From a virus, in the IMG/VR virus record IMGVR_UViG_3300008952_000004, positions 1 to 64,000 of that record: 64,000 nt of DNA; one strand, written 5' to 3'. The notes beneath the pieces were generated by a model that saw only the letters and a list, made by a program, of their open reading frames with translations, ran no database searches and was not told where the DNA came from. Shown in pieces: positions 1-5,583 of the stretch. Within the stretch, counting starts at the first letter, position 1. Each line of letters opens with the position of its first letter. A program made the position numbers and the translations under genes.

Positions 1-2
1 TA

Positions 3-182
3 GTATCGGAGAGGCTTGATTGGCTGGAAGACAGAATGGCACCAGAAAATGCAGGAAAATCATTTGTGATTGAACTTTGTGATGATTATCGAGATAGGTT
101 TTTCGAAATCAAAGAAGATACCATTCAATTCCCACCCAACAGAAAATCCAGACCAGCAAAAACTGCGAGGATAAAGAAATGA
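3..182 (+). CDS. 3' end of an unidentified protein (truncated by window edge)
   Basis: An open frame enters from the left edge and stops with TGA at 180-182, giving 59 visible residues. The product is charged (LDWLEDRMAPENAG near the visible start) and ends in a basic tail (RPAKTARIKK). I do not recognise the family. Its stop overlaps the next gene's start (ATGA), so the two are probably translationally coupled. An internal ATG at 36 could be the true start of a 48-residue protein, but the frame is open upstream of it. Confidence 0.55.
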   Translation, partial: VSERLDWLEDRMAPENAGKSFVIELCDDYRDRFFEIKEDTIQFPPNRKSRPAKTARIKK

Positions 183-331
183 CTGCTTTTCGTCGTGACG
201 AAACTGTATTTATCCAAATTGATAAACTCCGAGAACAAAATCGGGATCTAAAAAAAGAACTAGATAAGTGTTTATGTTTGTGTGCAAATTGCCACAGGGA
301 AGAGCATGCCATAACAAAAGGAATATTATAG
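179..331 (+). CDS. Small coiled-coil protein with HNH-like Cys/His cluster
   Basis: A 50-residue ORF starts at the ATG of an ATGA overlap with the preceding gene. The middle (DKLREQNRDLKKELDK) looks like a short coiled coil. The end, CLCLCANCHREEH, resembles the C-terminal half of an HNH/zinc-finger nuclease, in which a CxNCHR...H element follows the active site. With only this fragment it is unlikely to be a nuclease on its own; it could be a remnant or a small zinc-binding protein. The stop codon overlaps the first base of the tRNA-like terminator. Confidence 0.6.
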   Translation: MTAFRRDETVFIQIDKLREQNRDLKKELDKCLCLCANCHREEHAITKGIL

Positions 332-375
332 CCCTAGGGTCGCACGTTCGAGTCGTGCCTGGGGCGCTTTTTTTT
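331..375 (+). terminator. tRNA 3'-end fragment acting as an intrinsic terminator
   Basis: The bases form a 7-bp acceptor-like stem (GCCCTAG 331-337 with CTGGGGC 359-365, one G-U pair). It encloses a perfect T arm (GCACG 342-346, loop TTCGAGT, CGTGC 354-358). GC and eight T residues (368-375) follow. The 3' half matches the layout of a bacterial tRNA ending CTGGGGCGC, as many tRNA-Arg do, but D and anticodon arms are missing and CCA is replaced by the T run. It reads as a tRNA remnant or att-type core that now works as a rho-independent terminator between the small upstream genes and the HNH gene. Confidence 0.7.
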
Positions 376-393
376 CTTGCTCTCATTTTAGAA

Positions 394-404
394 ACTATTT
401 AGTA
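394..404 (+). promoter_or_regulatory. Recurrent ACTATTTA motif, copy 1 (candidate late promoter)
   Basis: ACTATTTAGTA lies 15 nt before the GTG start of the HNH gene and directly downstream of the terminator. It resembles copies at 5142, 5554 and 13342 that precede other genes. With a gp55-type sigma factor encoded in the window, a late -10-like element is plausible. This copy is weaker (G instead of T after ATTTA). Confidence 0.3.
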
Positions 405-418
405 CTGGGAGGATTCTT

Positions 419-952
419 GTGCGAAACTGGAGTGTTTTAAAACTGGACAGTTCGTTTAAACCAGTACAAATAATTGACTGGCAGAAAGCTTTTTCTATGA
501 TTTTCTCCGGTCGGGCATTTTTAATTGAAATTCGAGATGGCGAGTATATACGATCCGCATATGAAGAGTATCCTGTACCATGTGTTATAGCCTCAAAAAG
601 ATATATTAAGCGAGGCTCCATACAAATAAATTGTAATCGAGCAAATGTGTTTTGGAGAGATTCGCATACGTGTTTATACTGCAACAAAGTTTTTACAGAG
701 TCAAGTCTAACTTTAGATCACGTGATGCCGAAATCTAGAGGAGGTAAGAAAGTCTGGGAAAATATTGTTACCTCTTGTCACAATTGTAACCAAAAAAAGG
801 GTAATCGGTTGCCGCACGAGGCGGGCATGAAATTAAATAAACAACCATCTAGACCAACCGCAAAGATGTTTCGTTTTTGCAAAAATGGGAAAATACATTC
901 AAAATGGCTACCCTATTTAAATTTTAAACAGGGTGCCGTTATATATGAATAA
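419..952 (+). CDS. HNH endonuclease
   Basis: This is a 177-residue HNH-family nuclease. The HNH core is complete: C85-x2-C88, D100-H101 in LTLDHVMPKSRGG, N115, and C120-x2-C123-N124. A structural zinc (four Cys) and catalytic His/Asn are therefore all present. The N-terminal 80 residues resemble those of stand-alone HNH proteins found in many bacteria and phages (SSFKPVQIIDWQKAFSMIFSG). A GTG start at 419 is chosen because GGGAGG lies at 408-412 with good spacing. It may be a homing-type or DNA-processing nuclease. It follows a terminator and overlaps the next small gene by 8 nt. Confidence 0.9.
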   Translation: MRNWSVLKLDSSFKPVQIIDWQKAFSMIFSGRAFLIEIRDGEYIRSAYEEYPVPCVIASKRYIKRGSIQINCNRANVFWRDSHTCLYCNKVFTESSLTLDHVMPKSRGGKKVWENIVTSCHNCNQKKGNRLPHEAGMKLNKQPSRPTAKMFRFCKNGKIHSKWLPYLNFKQGAVIYE

Positions 953-1166
953 AAAAAGTACCATAAGTATCGGGGATTTGGTTTTAGATAAAGGGCGCAA
1001 TGTGAAGGTTTATGGTATAAACACTAGAGATCAGGTTGGGATAGTCATTGATATTTTAGAGCCTCAAATTTATGATAGAGGAGAGCGTATCTTAGTTCAC
1101 TGGACAGGTGGACACCGTTCTTATGAAAAAGAGTTTAATTTAAAAAAAATAAAAAATGAAAATTGA
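945..1166 (+). CDS. Small SH3/KOW-like protein 1
   Basis: A 73-residue protein. An ATG at 945 is preferred to the GTG at 933, and it overlaps the HNH gene's end. It begins ISIGDLVLDKGRN, then has a GIVIDI strand and an ILVHW strand, the alternating pattern of a small beta-barrel (KOW/Tudor/SH3-like). The next three genes share this layout: an opening G-(D/N/T)-x-V, a central G-x-V, and an aromatic-ended strand. The set looks like diverged paralogues or convergent small barrels. Function is unknown; nucleic-acid or protein binding is a guess. Confidence 0.7.
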   Translation: MNKKSTISIGDLVLDKGRNVKVYGINTRDQVGIVIDILEPQIYDRGERILVHWTGGHRSYEKEFNLKKIKNEN

Positions 1167-1353
1167 TATTGGCACATATGTTAAGCATTGTGTATACGAT
1201 GATGTTTATCGTTATGGAATAGTTGTGGCTATGGGTCATGGTCCTCTGTTCAATTATGCGAAAGTTGTTTGGACAGCTAGGAAAGAACATCCTGTCGCTA
1301 AAGGAGTATATGTCGAGAAGATCGATATTATGAAGTTAGAGGCAGTGGTTTAA
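1156..1353 (+). CDS. Small SH3/KOW-like protein 2
   Basis: A 65-residue protein whose ATG overlaps the end of the previous gene by 11 nt. It starts KIDIGTYVKH, has a GIVVAMGHG turn and an AKVVWTA strand, and ends with KIDIMKLEAVV. This is the same beta-barrel-like plan as its neighbours at 945, 1356 and 1635. No catalytic residues are evident. It is probably co-translated with the other three. Confidence 0.7.
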   Translation: MKIDIGTYVKHCVYDDVYRYGIVVAMGHGPLFNYAKVVWTARKEHPVAKGVYVEKIDIMKLEAVV

Positions 1354-1355
1354 TT

Positions 1356-1583
1356 ATGCATACTGGCGACTTGGTAAGATGTTGGGATTTTAACGGACAG
1401 TCCTATTCATTAATTGGACTGGTGTTAGAATATGATATTATTAACAAAGTCGCGACTGTGTGCTTTCAGCAAACGGGCGAGGTTAAGCGCATTGCAGTTA
1501 GAGATCTGGAATTATTCCGACGGTCCCCGGTAAATATAAGAAAATTAAAAGAAAAATATCTAAAAGATAAAGAAAAGACTTGA
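1356..1583 (+). CDS. Small SH3/KOW-like protein 3
   Basis: A 75-residue protein starting two bases after the preceding stop. HTGDLVRCWDF is the opening strand, then LIGLVLEYD and ATVCFQQTGEVKRI, ending in VRDLELF and a basic tail (RKLKEKYLKDKEKT). The fold prediction is by pattern only. It belongs to the tandem group of four small barrel proteins. Its last codons overlap the -35 element of a candidate promoter for the fourth member. Confidence 0.7.
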   Translation: MHTGDLVRCWDFNGQSYSLIGLVLEYDIINKVATVCFQQTGEVKRIAVRDLELFRRSPVNIRKLKEKYLKDKEKT

Positions 1584-1608
1584 CTTTAGCTCCCATATTT
1601 GTTATTCT
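1580..1608 (+). promoter_or_regulatory. Candidate sigma70-type promoter
   Basis: TTGACT at 1580-1585 and TATTCT at 1603-1608 are separated by 17 nt. This is the right spacing for a host-sigma promoter reading into the gene at 1635. The -35 overlaps the end of the upstream CDS. Confidence 0.45.
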
Positions 1609-1634
1609 TATTATGTGAGTTAGTGAGTGAGGTT

Positions 1635-1844
1635 ATGAAAAAAGGTAATTTGGTTGAATGGACGCCCCGCATGCTGACACCACCATATGAACAAGGCAAT
1701 ATTGGCATTGTGACTGAGCTTGATAAGCTATTGAAGAAAGCTAAAGTCCACTGGATCAAAAAACCACACTGTTTTGAAAAAAATGGCGTCTGGGTTTATC
1801 TACGAAATATAACTTTAATTGGAGAAAAAGTAACAAAGATTTGA
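1635..1844 (+). CDS. Small SH3/KOW-like protein 4
   Basis: A 69-residue protein. The ATG at 1635 is chosen because MKKGNLVEW matches the start pattern of the three preceding small proteins and GAGTGAGG lies just upstream. The frame is also open to a TTG at 1599. The body has GIVTELD, a lysine turn, then AKVHW and VWVYLRNITLI. The fold is probably a small beta-barrel; function is unknown. A candidate promoter lies 30-55 nt upstream, so this gene may be transcribed separately. Confidence 0.65.
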   Translation: MKKGNLVEWTPRMLTPPYEQGNIGIVTELDKLLKKAKVHWIKKPHCFEKNGVWVYLRNITLIGEKVTKI

Positions 1845-1878
1845 TTTTAAAGGTCCTAGTTACTTATAGGAGTACGTT

Positions 1879-2472
1879 TTGAAAAAATTATATTGCGATA
1901 TGGACGGAGTGTTAGTTGACTTCGCTGCCGGTGCATTAGAGTTAGTCAATAACGCTTTAGACAAAGAACAATATTTAACGTGGAAGGAGCACAAAGCTCT
2001 CAAAAAACGACTTGAACTAGAGGGTCGAAAAGCGATCGAACTGGCAGATCTTGAGAAGCCAGAATATCGAGGTCGCGACGAAGAAGAGGTAATGCCAGAA
2101 GCACGTGCCTTTATGAAAGTCCTTATTGAAGAAGCTGGTGAAGAATGGTGGGCAAATTTGCCTTGGATGCCGGGTGGCGAAGAGTTGTGGAAGGCAATTG
2201 CTGTTTACAATCCAACTATCCTCACGGCACCTATGGCAAATGCCAACGGATGTGAAGCTGGAAAAGCCACGTGGGTCGAGAACAATCTTGGTAAATATAA
2301 CGTTATTTACGAGGACGAAAAATATAACTATGCACACAGCGGTGCAGTACTGGTCGACGACTTTGAGATTAATATTATTCCTTGGACCAAAGCCGGTGGA
2401 GTCGCTGTGCACCACCACCATGAAAACGTAACTTGGACAATTAATAAAATTAACAAGGAGGTCGCCGCTTGA
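1879..2472 (+). CDS. HAD-superfamily 5'(3')-deoxyribonucleotidase-like phosphatase
   Basis: A 197-residue HAD hydrolase. Motif I is CDMDGVLVDF with nucleophile D7 and acid/base D9. A Thr/Ser motif II sits in TILTAPMA, a motif III Lys at about K129 (EAGKATWV), and motif IV acids at D160-D161 (LVDDF). The short size and the DGVLVDF start fit phage and bacterial NT5C-type nucleotidases, which dephosphorylate (deoxy)nucleoside monophosphates. Such an enzyme would adjust nucleotide pools. The start is TTG at 1879, with TAGGAG at 1867-1872. The helical insert between residues 20 and 95 would be the cap. Substrate is inferred. Confidence 0.85.
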   Translation: MKKLYCDMDGVLVDFAAGALELVNNALDKEQYLTWKEHKALKKRLELEGRKAIELADLEKPEYRGRDEEEVMPEARAFMKVLIEEAGEEWWANLPWMPGGEELWKAIAVYNPTILTAPMANANGCEAGKATWVENNLGKYNVIYEDEKYNYAHSGAVLVDDFEINIIPWTKAGGVAVHHHHENVTWTINKINKEVAA

Positions 2473-2666
2473 CATACGATGGAAACAAAGAAAGTTTGGT
2501 AAACTTTATGCCAGATGAAATCCTCGAAGATAATAATGTAATCTATGAGCAATACGAAACATATGCACAACCGTATCTTGAATTGCCCACTTATCTTCCC
2601 CCGCCAGCAGTAAAAGAAGTAGTTGAACCAGAGGAGTCCCCGTGTGTCATTATAATTGATATATGA
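2469..2666 (+). CDS. Small Tyr/Pro-rich hypothetical protein
   Basis: A 65-residue ORF with a TTG start that overlaps the nucleotidase stop (TTGA). A strong AAGGAGG lies at 2455-2461, which supports this start. The product is acidic and rich in Tyr and Pro (YLELPTYLPPPAVKEVVEPEE) and ends in a hydrophobic VIIIDI. There is no recognisable domain. The next gene overlaps its last 4 nt, so all three are translationally coupled. Confidence 0.6.
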   Translation: MTYDGNKESLVNFMPDEILEDNNVIYEQYETYAQPYLELPTYLPPPAVKEVVEPEESPCVIIIDI

Positions 2667-2947
2667 GGTTTTTATTATTTTTAGTTTTACTATTAAACAT
2701 TCTAGATGCTAGTGCAACTATATGGTTTGTTGAGCAATCTGTAGCAGTTGAAGCTAATCCTTTGATGAAATATTTTCTAGATATGGGAATATTTCCTTTT
2801 TTAGCTGCAAAGCTATTAGTTGTAATAGTCAGTCTTAGAATCCTGTGGGTGTATAGAGACAGAAAAATAGCATTGTTTGGCGCTGGCTTATGTGCCATGG
2901 CATATTTATTGTTAGCGTCATATGTCGTTTACTCGCTTCAAAGCTAG
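2663..2947 (+). CDS. DUF5658-like membrane protein
   Basis: A 94-residue protein with three predicted membrane helices (residues 2-12 and onward, 44-62, 70-90). The signature LLNILDASATIWFVE followed by EANPLMKYFLD matches DUF5658, a family of small membrane proteins of unknown role with an N-x-x-D-x-x-T helix and an E-x-N-P-L loop. It overlaps the previous gene by 4 nt. Membrane location is supported by hydrophobicity; function is unknown. Confidence 0.75.
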   Translation: MRFLLFLVLLLNILDASATIWFVEQSVAVEANPLMKYFLDMGIFPFLAAKLLVVIVSLRILWVYRDRKIALFGAGLCAMAYLLLASYVVYSLQS

Positions 2948-2985
2948 TTATTATTAGTATATATGTAAAGAGCAATGCTTATAAG

Positions 2986-5097
2986 ATGAAATGGATAAAA
3001 AGACTATCTTTAATATTATTTGTTATCCTTTCAGTTGTGTTATGGCTTTCTGGTTGTAGCACTACGACAAATGGAGGGGAATCAAAAGATGTGGTATACC
3101 CAATTCCCGATGTCACAGATAAGATTAATGATATTCAACCGACTGAGGACACTCCGTCTGAACCAGATACTTGGTATCAAGACTGTGTTGAGTGTCAGTA
3201 TTATTTTTGTCCTCCATTAGACGCCATATGGCAAAAACAGATTTGTTTTGATAATTGTACTGATCCTCCAACACTAGTTCATGAGGGTGAATGTGTTGAA
3301 TACTTAGAATGTGATCCTCAAGACCCTATTATAGATGTTGACCTACCTTGTATCACAGCGAGTGGTTTTCCCGGCACTCAAGATAAAATCTGTAGCAAGG
3401 GAAAAATATATTATACTGATTGTGTCACAGAGTGTAAGGAAGAAATCTGTGACGGCATAGATAACGACTGTGACGATGAAATTGATGAAGGTTTTGATGA
3501 TATCCAAGAACTGTGCAATAATATTGACGATAACTGCAATGGCGTTGTAGACGAGGGAGAATGGGAGTGCGATAATGGGTGTGGTCCCGGTCCAAATCTG
3601 TGCGTAGCCGGAGAATTTGTTTGCATGGCACCTTTACCAGAAGAGGAAGTTTGCGACGGCATCGACAACGACTGTGATGGGGACATCGACGAAGGACAGT
3701 TAAATGCTTGTTTACAATGCGGTCCTGTACCAGAAGAGGTTTGCAATGGAATTGACGATGATTGTGATGGCGAGACAGATGAGGAATTAATTACCCCTTG
3801 TAGTACCGCATGCGGCGCAGGGTATGAAACTTGCGTCGGCGGCAATTGGGTATCTTGTAATGCACCGCCTGTATTTGATGAAATATGTGATGGTCTAGAC
3901 AACGATTGTGATGGACAGATTGATGAAGACTTACAATGTGTGTGCACAATACAAGATGTTGGCACTCTGTTTCCTTGTCAAGATAGCCCGCTAGTATGCG
4001 GACAAGGTTTTAAAACTTGCGAGTGTCTAGACCCAGAATGTAAGACAATTGTAACAACTCAATGTTATGCTCCTTGTTATTGGATGTCACAACCATATGG
4101 TTCAGACCCTAATTGTGATCCAACTATGGGAATGATATTGCAGCAAGAACAATGTAATAATTTTGATGATAATTGTAACCAAATGATTGACGAAAATCTT
4201 TTTGCAGCTTGTTATACCGGTCCTGAAGGTACGATCGGAGTCGGAATTTGTATACCGGGAGAGATGACTTGTGAGGCAGGCTCTTGGGGGAATTTTAATA
4301 ATAATACTGGATTATTCACTCCCGGTTTTTGTAAAGATGAAGTAACTCCACAAACAGAAATTTGCGATGGTGTTGATAACAATTGCGATGGTATTACAGA
4401 CTATGGTGAAGAACTAGAAGATACAGACATATTGTTTATTATCGACTGGTCCGGTTCGATGATCGATGAGATCGATGCGGTATTGATTGCCCTGAACCAA
4501 TTTGCGGCAACGTACTCAGACGAAACTGTGTTACAATGGGCAACCATCTTAGGTCCTCGTGATGAACCGGGTCAGGCTTGGGGCGACGATATTTTAGAAC
4601 TTTATCATAATATGAGTGGGTTTACTGATTTCCTGAATGCAATGAGCAATTTGACTGGAAATCCAAATGGCGGAAGTGAAATGCTTCTTGATGCGATTTA
4701 CCTAGCGATCCAAAATATCACAGCAGTACTCCCTGTATCAATTGCTGATCTCGATTGGAAAGATTGGAGCGTTGCCGAGTCAGTTCCTCATCATGACAAT
4801 TTTAATATTAATTGGCGCGGTGCCGCAGATAAAATTATAATTGTTTTTACAGATGAGAATCCTCAATCATATTTGAAAACCGAAGAGGGTATTGCGCTTA
4901 AAATGTTGGATATTATGCAAGCAGCACAAGGCACTCCACAATTAAAAATATATATATTTTCTACCAATGAAAACTGGGAGTGGGATGAGCTAGCAGTTTT
5001 AAGCGGCGGTAAGTATTATAATTTATCTAACAATCCTACAGAGGTTTATAATAGTTTAATGGAAATATTAGATGAAATCTGTAAGCCAAAACCATAA
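2986..5097 (+). CDS. Lipoprotein with seven MopE-type repeats and a von Willebrand A domain
   Basis: A 703-residue protein. The start at 2986 gives a clean lipoprotein signal: MKWIKR, a hydrophobic helix, then lipobox LSGC. From about residue 152 to 475 there are seven copies of a Cys/Asp motif of the form CDGIDNDCDGxIDEG (putative metal-binding motif, MopE family, common in myxobacteria and relatives). The C-terminal third starts DILFIIDWSGSM, a vWA domain with MIDAS residues D487-x-S489-x-S491. It is expected to be lipid-anchored and exposed at the host envelope, binding Ca2+ or other metal. This is unusual cargo for a phage; surface adhesion, exclusion or host interaction are possibilities, unproven. 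The many cysteines imply disulfides. Confidence 0.85.
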   Translation: MKWIKRLSLILFVILSVVLWLSGCSTTTNGGESKDVVYPIPDVTDKINDIQPTEDTPSEPDTWYQDCVECQYYFCPPLDAIWQKQICFDNCTDPPTLVHEGECVEYLECDPQDPIIDVDLPCITASGFPGTQDKICSKGKIYYTDCVTECKEEICDGIDNDCDDEIDEGFDDIQELCNNIDDNCNGVVDEGEWECDNGCGPGPNLCVAGEFVCMAPLPEEEVCDGIDNDCDGDIDEGQLNACLQCGPVPEEVCNGIDDDCDGETDEELITPCSTACGAGYETCVGGNWVSCNAPPVFDEICDGLDNDCDGQIDEDLQCVCTIQDVGTLFPCQDSPLVCGQGFKTCECLDPECKTIVTTQCYAPCYWMSQPYGSDPNCDPTMGMILQQEQCNNFDDNCNQMIDENLFAACYTGPEGTIGVGICIPGEMTCEAGSWGNFNNNTGLFTPGFCKDEVTPQTEICDGVDNNCDGITDYGEELEDTDILFIIDWSGSMIDEIDAVLIALNQFAATYSDETVLQWATILGPRDEPGQAWGDDILELYHNMSGFTDFLNAMSNLTGNPNGGSEMLLDAIYLAIQNITAVLPVSIADLDWKDWSVAESVPHHDNFNINWRGAADKIIIVFTDENPQSYLKTEEGIALKMLDIMQAAQGTPQLKIYIFSTNENWEWDELAVLSGGKYYNLSNNPTEVYNSLMEILDEICKPKP

Positions 5098-5141
5098 TCT
5101 AAGATAATCGTACCTCATATATGATAAGTTGTATGAGAGAG

Positions 5142-5152
5142 ACTATTTATAG
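5142..5152 (+). promoter_or_regulatory. Recurrent ACTATTTAT motif, copy 2
   Basis: ACTATTTATAG lies within a perfect inverted repeat GACTA-TTTA-TAGTC (5141-5154). It sits only 6 nt before the ATG at 5158, so if it is a -10 element the transcript would be nearly leaderless. See the copies at 394, 5554 and 13342. Confidence 0.35.
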
Positions 5153-5157
5153 TCACT

Positions 5158-5358
5158 ATGATAAACATATTTAATAAACATCCCCGCGAACGTGGGATTA
5201 GTTATTTTACACACTTTAAAAGAGCAATCAGCCTAGGCTTTCGCTTATTAATAAGCGGAAGTTTTTTTATTATACATTCTATATTTCCATTTGTTCCAAT
5301 CCCAGCGAGATACAATTGCCACGATATGGTGCACGCGCTGGTGGGCATTTCGAAATAA
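5158..5358 (+). CDS. DUF6356-like small membrane protein
   Basis: A 66-residue protein resembling DUF6356: NIFNKHPRERGISYFTHF, then a hydrophobic segment AISLGFRLLISGSFFIIH, then SIFPFVP and a polar tail. The family has the same H-P-x-x-x-G-x-S-Y-x-x-H-x opening and an I-H-x-x-x-P-F loop. It is probably a single- or double-helix inner-membrane protein of unknown function. No strong ribosome-binding site is visible. A terminator-like palindrome lies inside the coding sequence. Confidence 0.75.
   Translation: MINIFNKHPRERGISYFTHFKRAISLGFRLLISGSFFIIHSIFPFVPIPARYNCHDMVHALVGISK
5242..5269 (+). terminator. Terminator-like hairpin inside the DUF6356 gene
   Basis: The perfect palindrome CGCTTATTAATAAGCG (5242-5257) is followed by GAAG and seven T residues. 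It has the form of an intrinsic terminator but lies inside an ORF that has family support, encoding the LLISGSFFII segment. It may be a partial attenuator or chance. Confidence 0.25.
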
Positions 5359-5376
5359 AAAGATATAAAGGAAGCT

Positions 5377-5550
5377 ATGTGTATTATTTGTATAGAATAT
5401 GAGAAAGATAAACTTACAATCAATGAGGCATACAGAGCGCTGCACGAAATGAGAAAAGACTTAGATGAGGAGCACGTCCAAGAGCTTTTAACAAAACTGG
5501 ATGCAGATTGGTGGGTTCAATGGCTGGAAAATATGCCTCAAACCGATTAA
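5377..5550 (+). CDS. Small helical hypothetical protein
   Basis: A 57-residue ORF starts at ATG 5377, 8 nt after AAGGAAG. It opens MCIICIEYEKDKLT, continues with a charged helix (NEAYRALHEMRKDL) and ends DWWVQWLENMPQTD. It has the layout of small phage proteins with a CxxC-like opening and a Trp-rich end. I do not recognise a family. It lies between the DUF6356 gene and the motif that precedes the large protein at 5584. Confidence 0.65.
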   Translation: MCIICIEYEKDKLTINEAYRALHEMRKDLDEEHVQELLTKLDADWWVQWLENMPQTD

Positions 5551-5553
5551 AAG

Positions 5554-5567
5554 ACTATTTATAATAC
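5554..5567 (+). promoter_or_regulatory. Recurrent ACTATTTAT motif, copy 3 (candidate late promoter)
   Basis: ACTATTTATAATAC lies just after the stop of the small gene at 5550 and 16 nt before the ATG at 5584, with CGGAG between. Position between two + strand genes favours rightward use. It matches the copies at 5142 and 13342 over ACTATTTATA. Confidence 0.45.
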
Positions 5568-5583
5568 AAACGGAGAACCCATA

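Noticed and set aside
277-375. A full tRNA gene upstream of the HNH gene
   Set aside because: GGGAAGAGCA near 297 resembles a D-arm end, but the distance to the T arm is 13 nt too long and no anticodon stem forms; the region codes for the small 50-residue protein.
3411-3965. Long minus-strand open frame opposite the MopE repeats
   Set aside because: It is the mirror of the repeat coding sequence (Ser/Pro-rich antisense product) with no ribosome site; shadows of this kind are common opposite repeated Asp/Cys codons.
5242-5269. Real terminator ending the DUF6356 transcript
   Set aside because: It lies inside a gene with clear family similarity; the palindrome may be incidental, so it is listed only as a low-confidence site.
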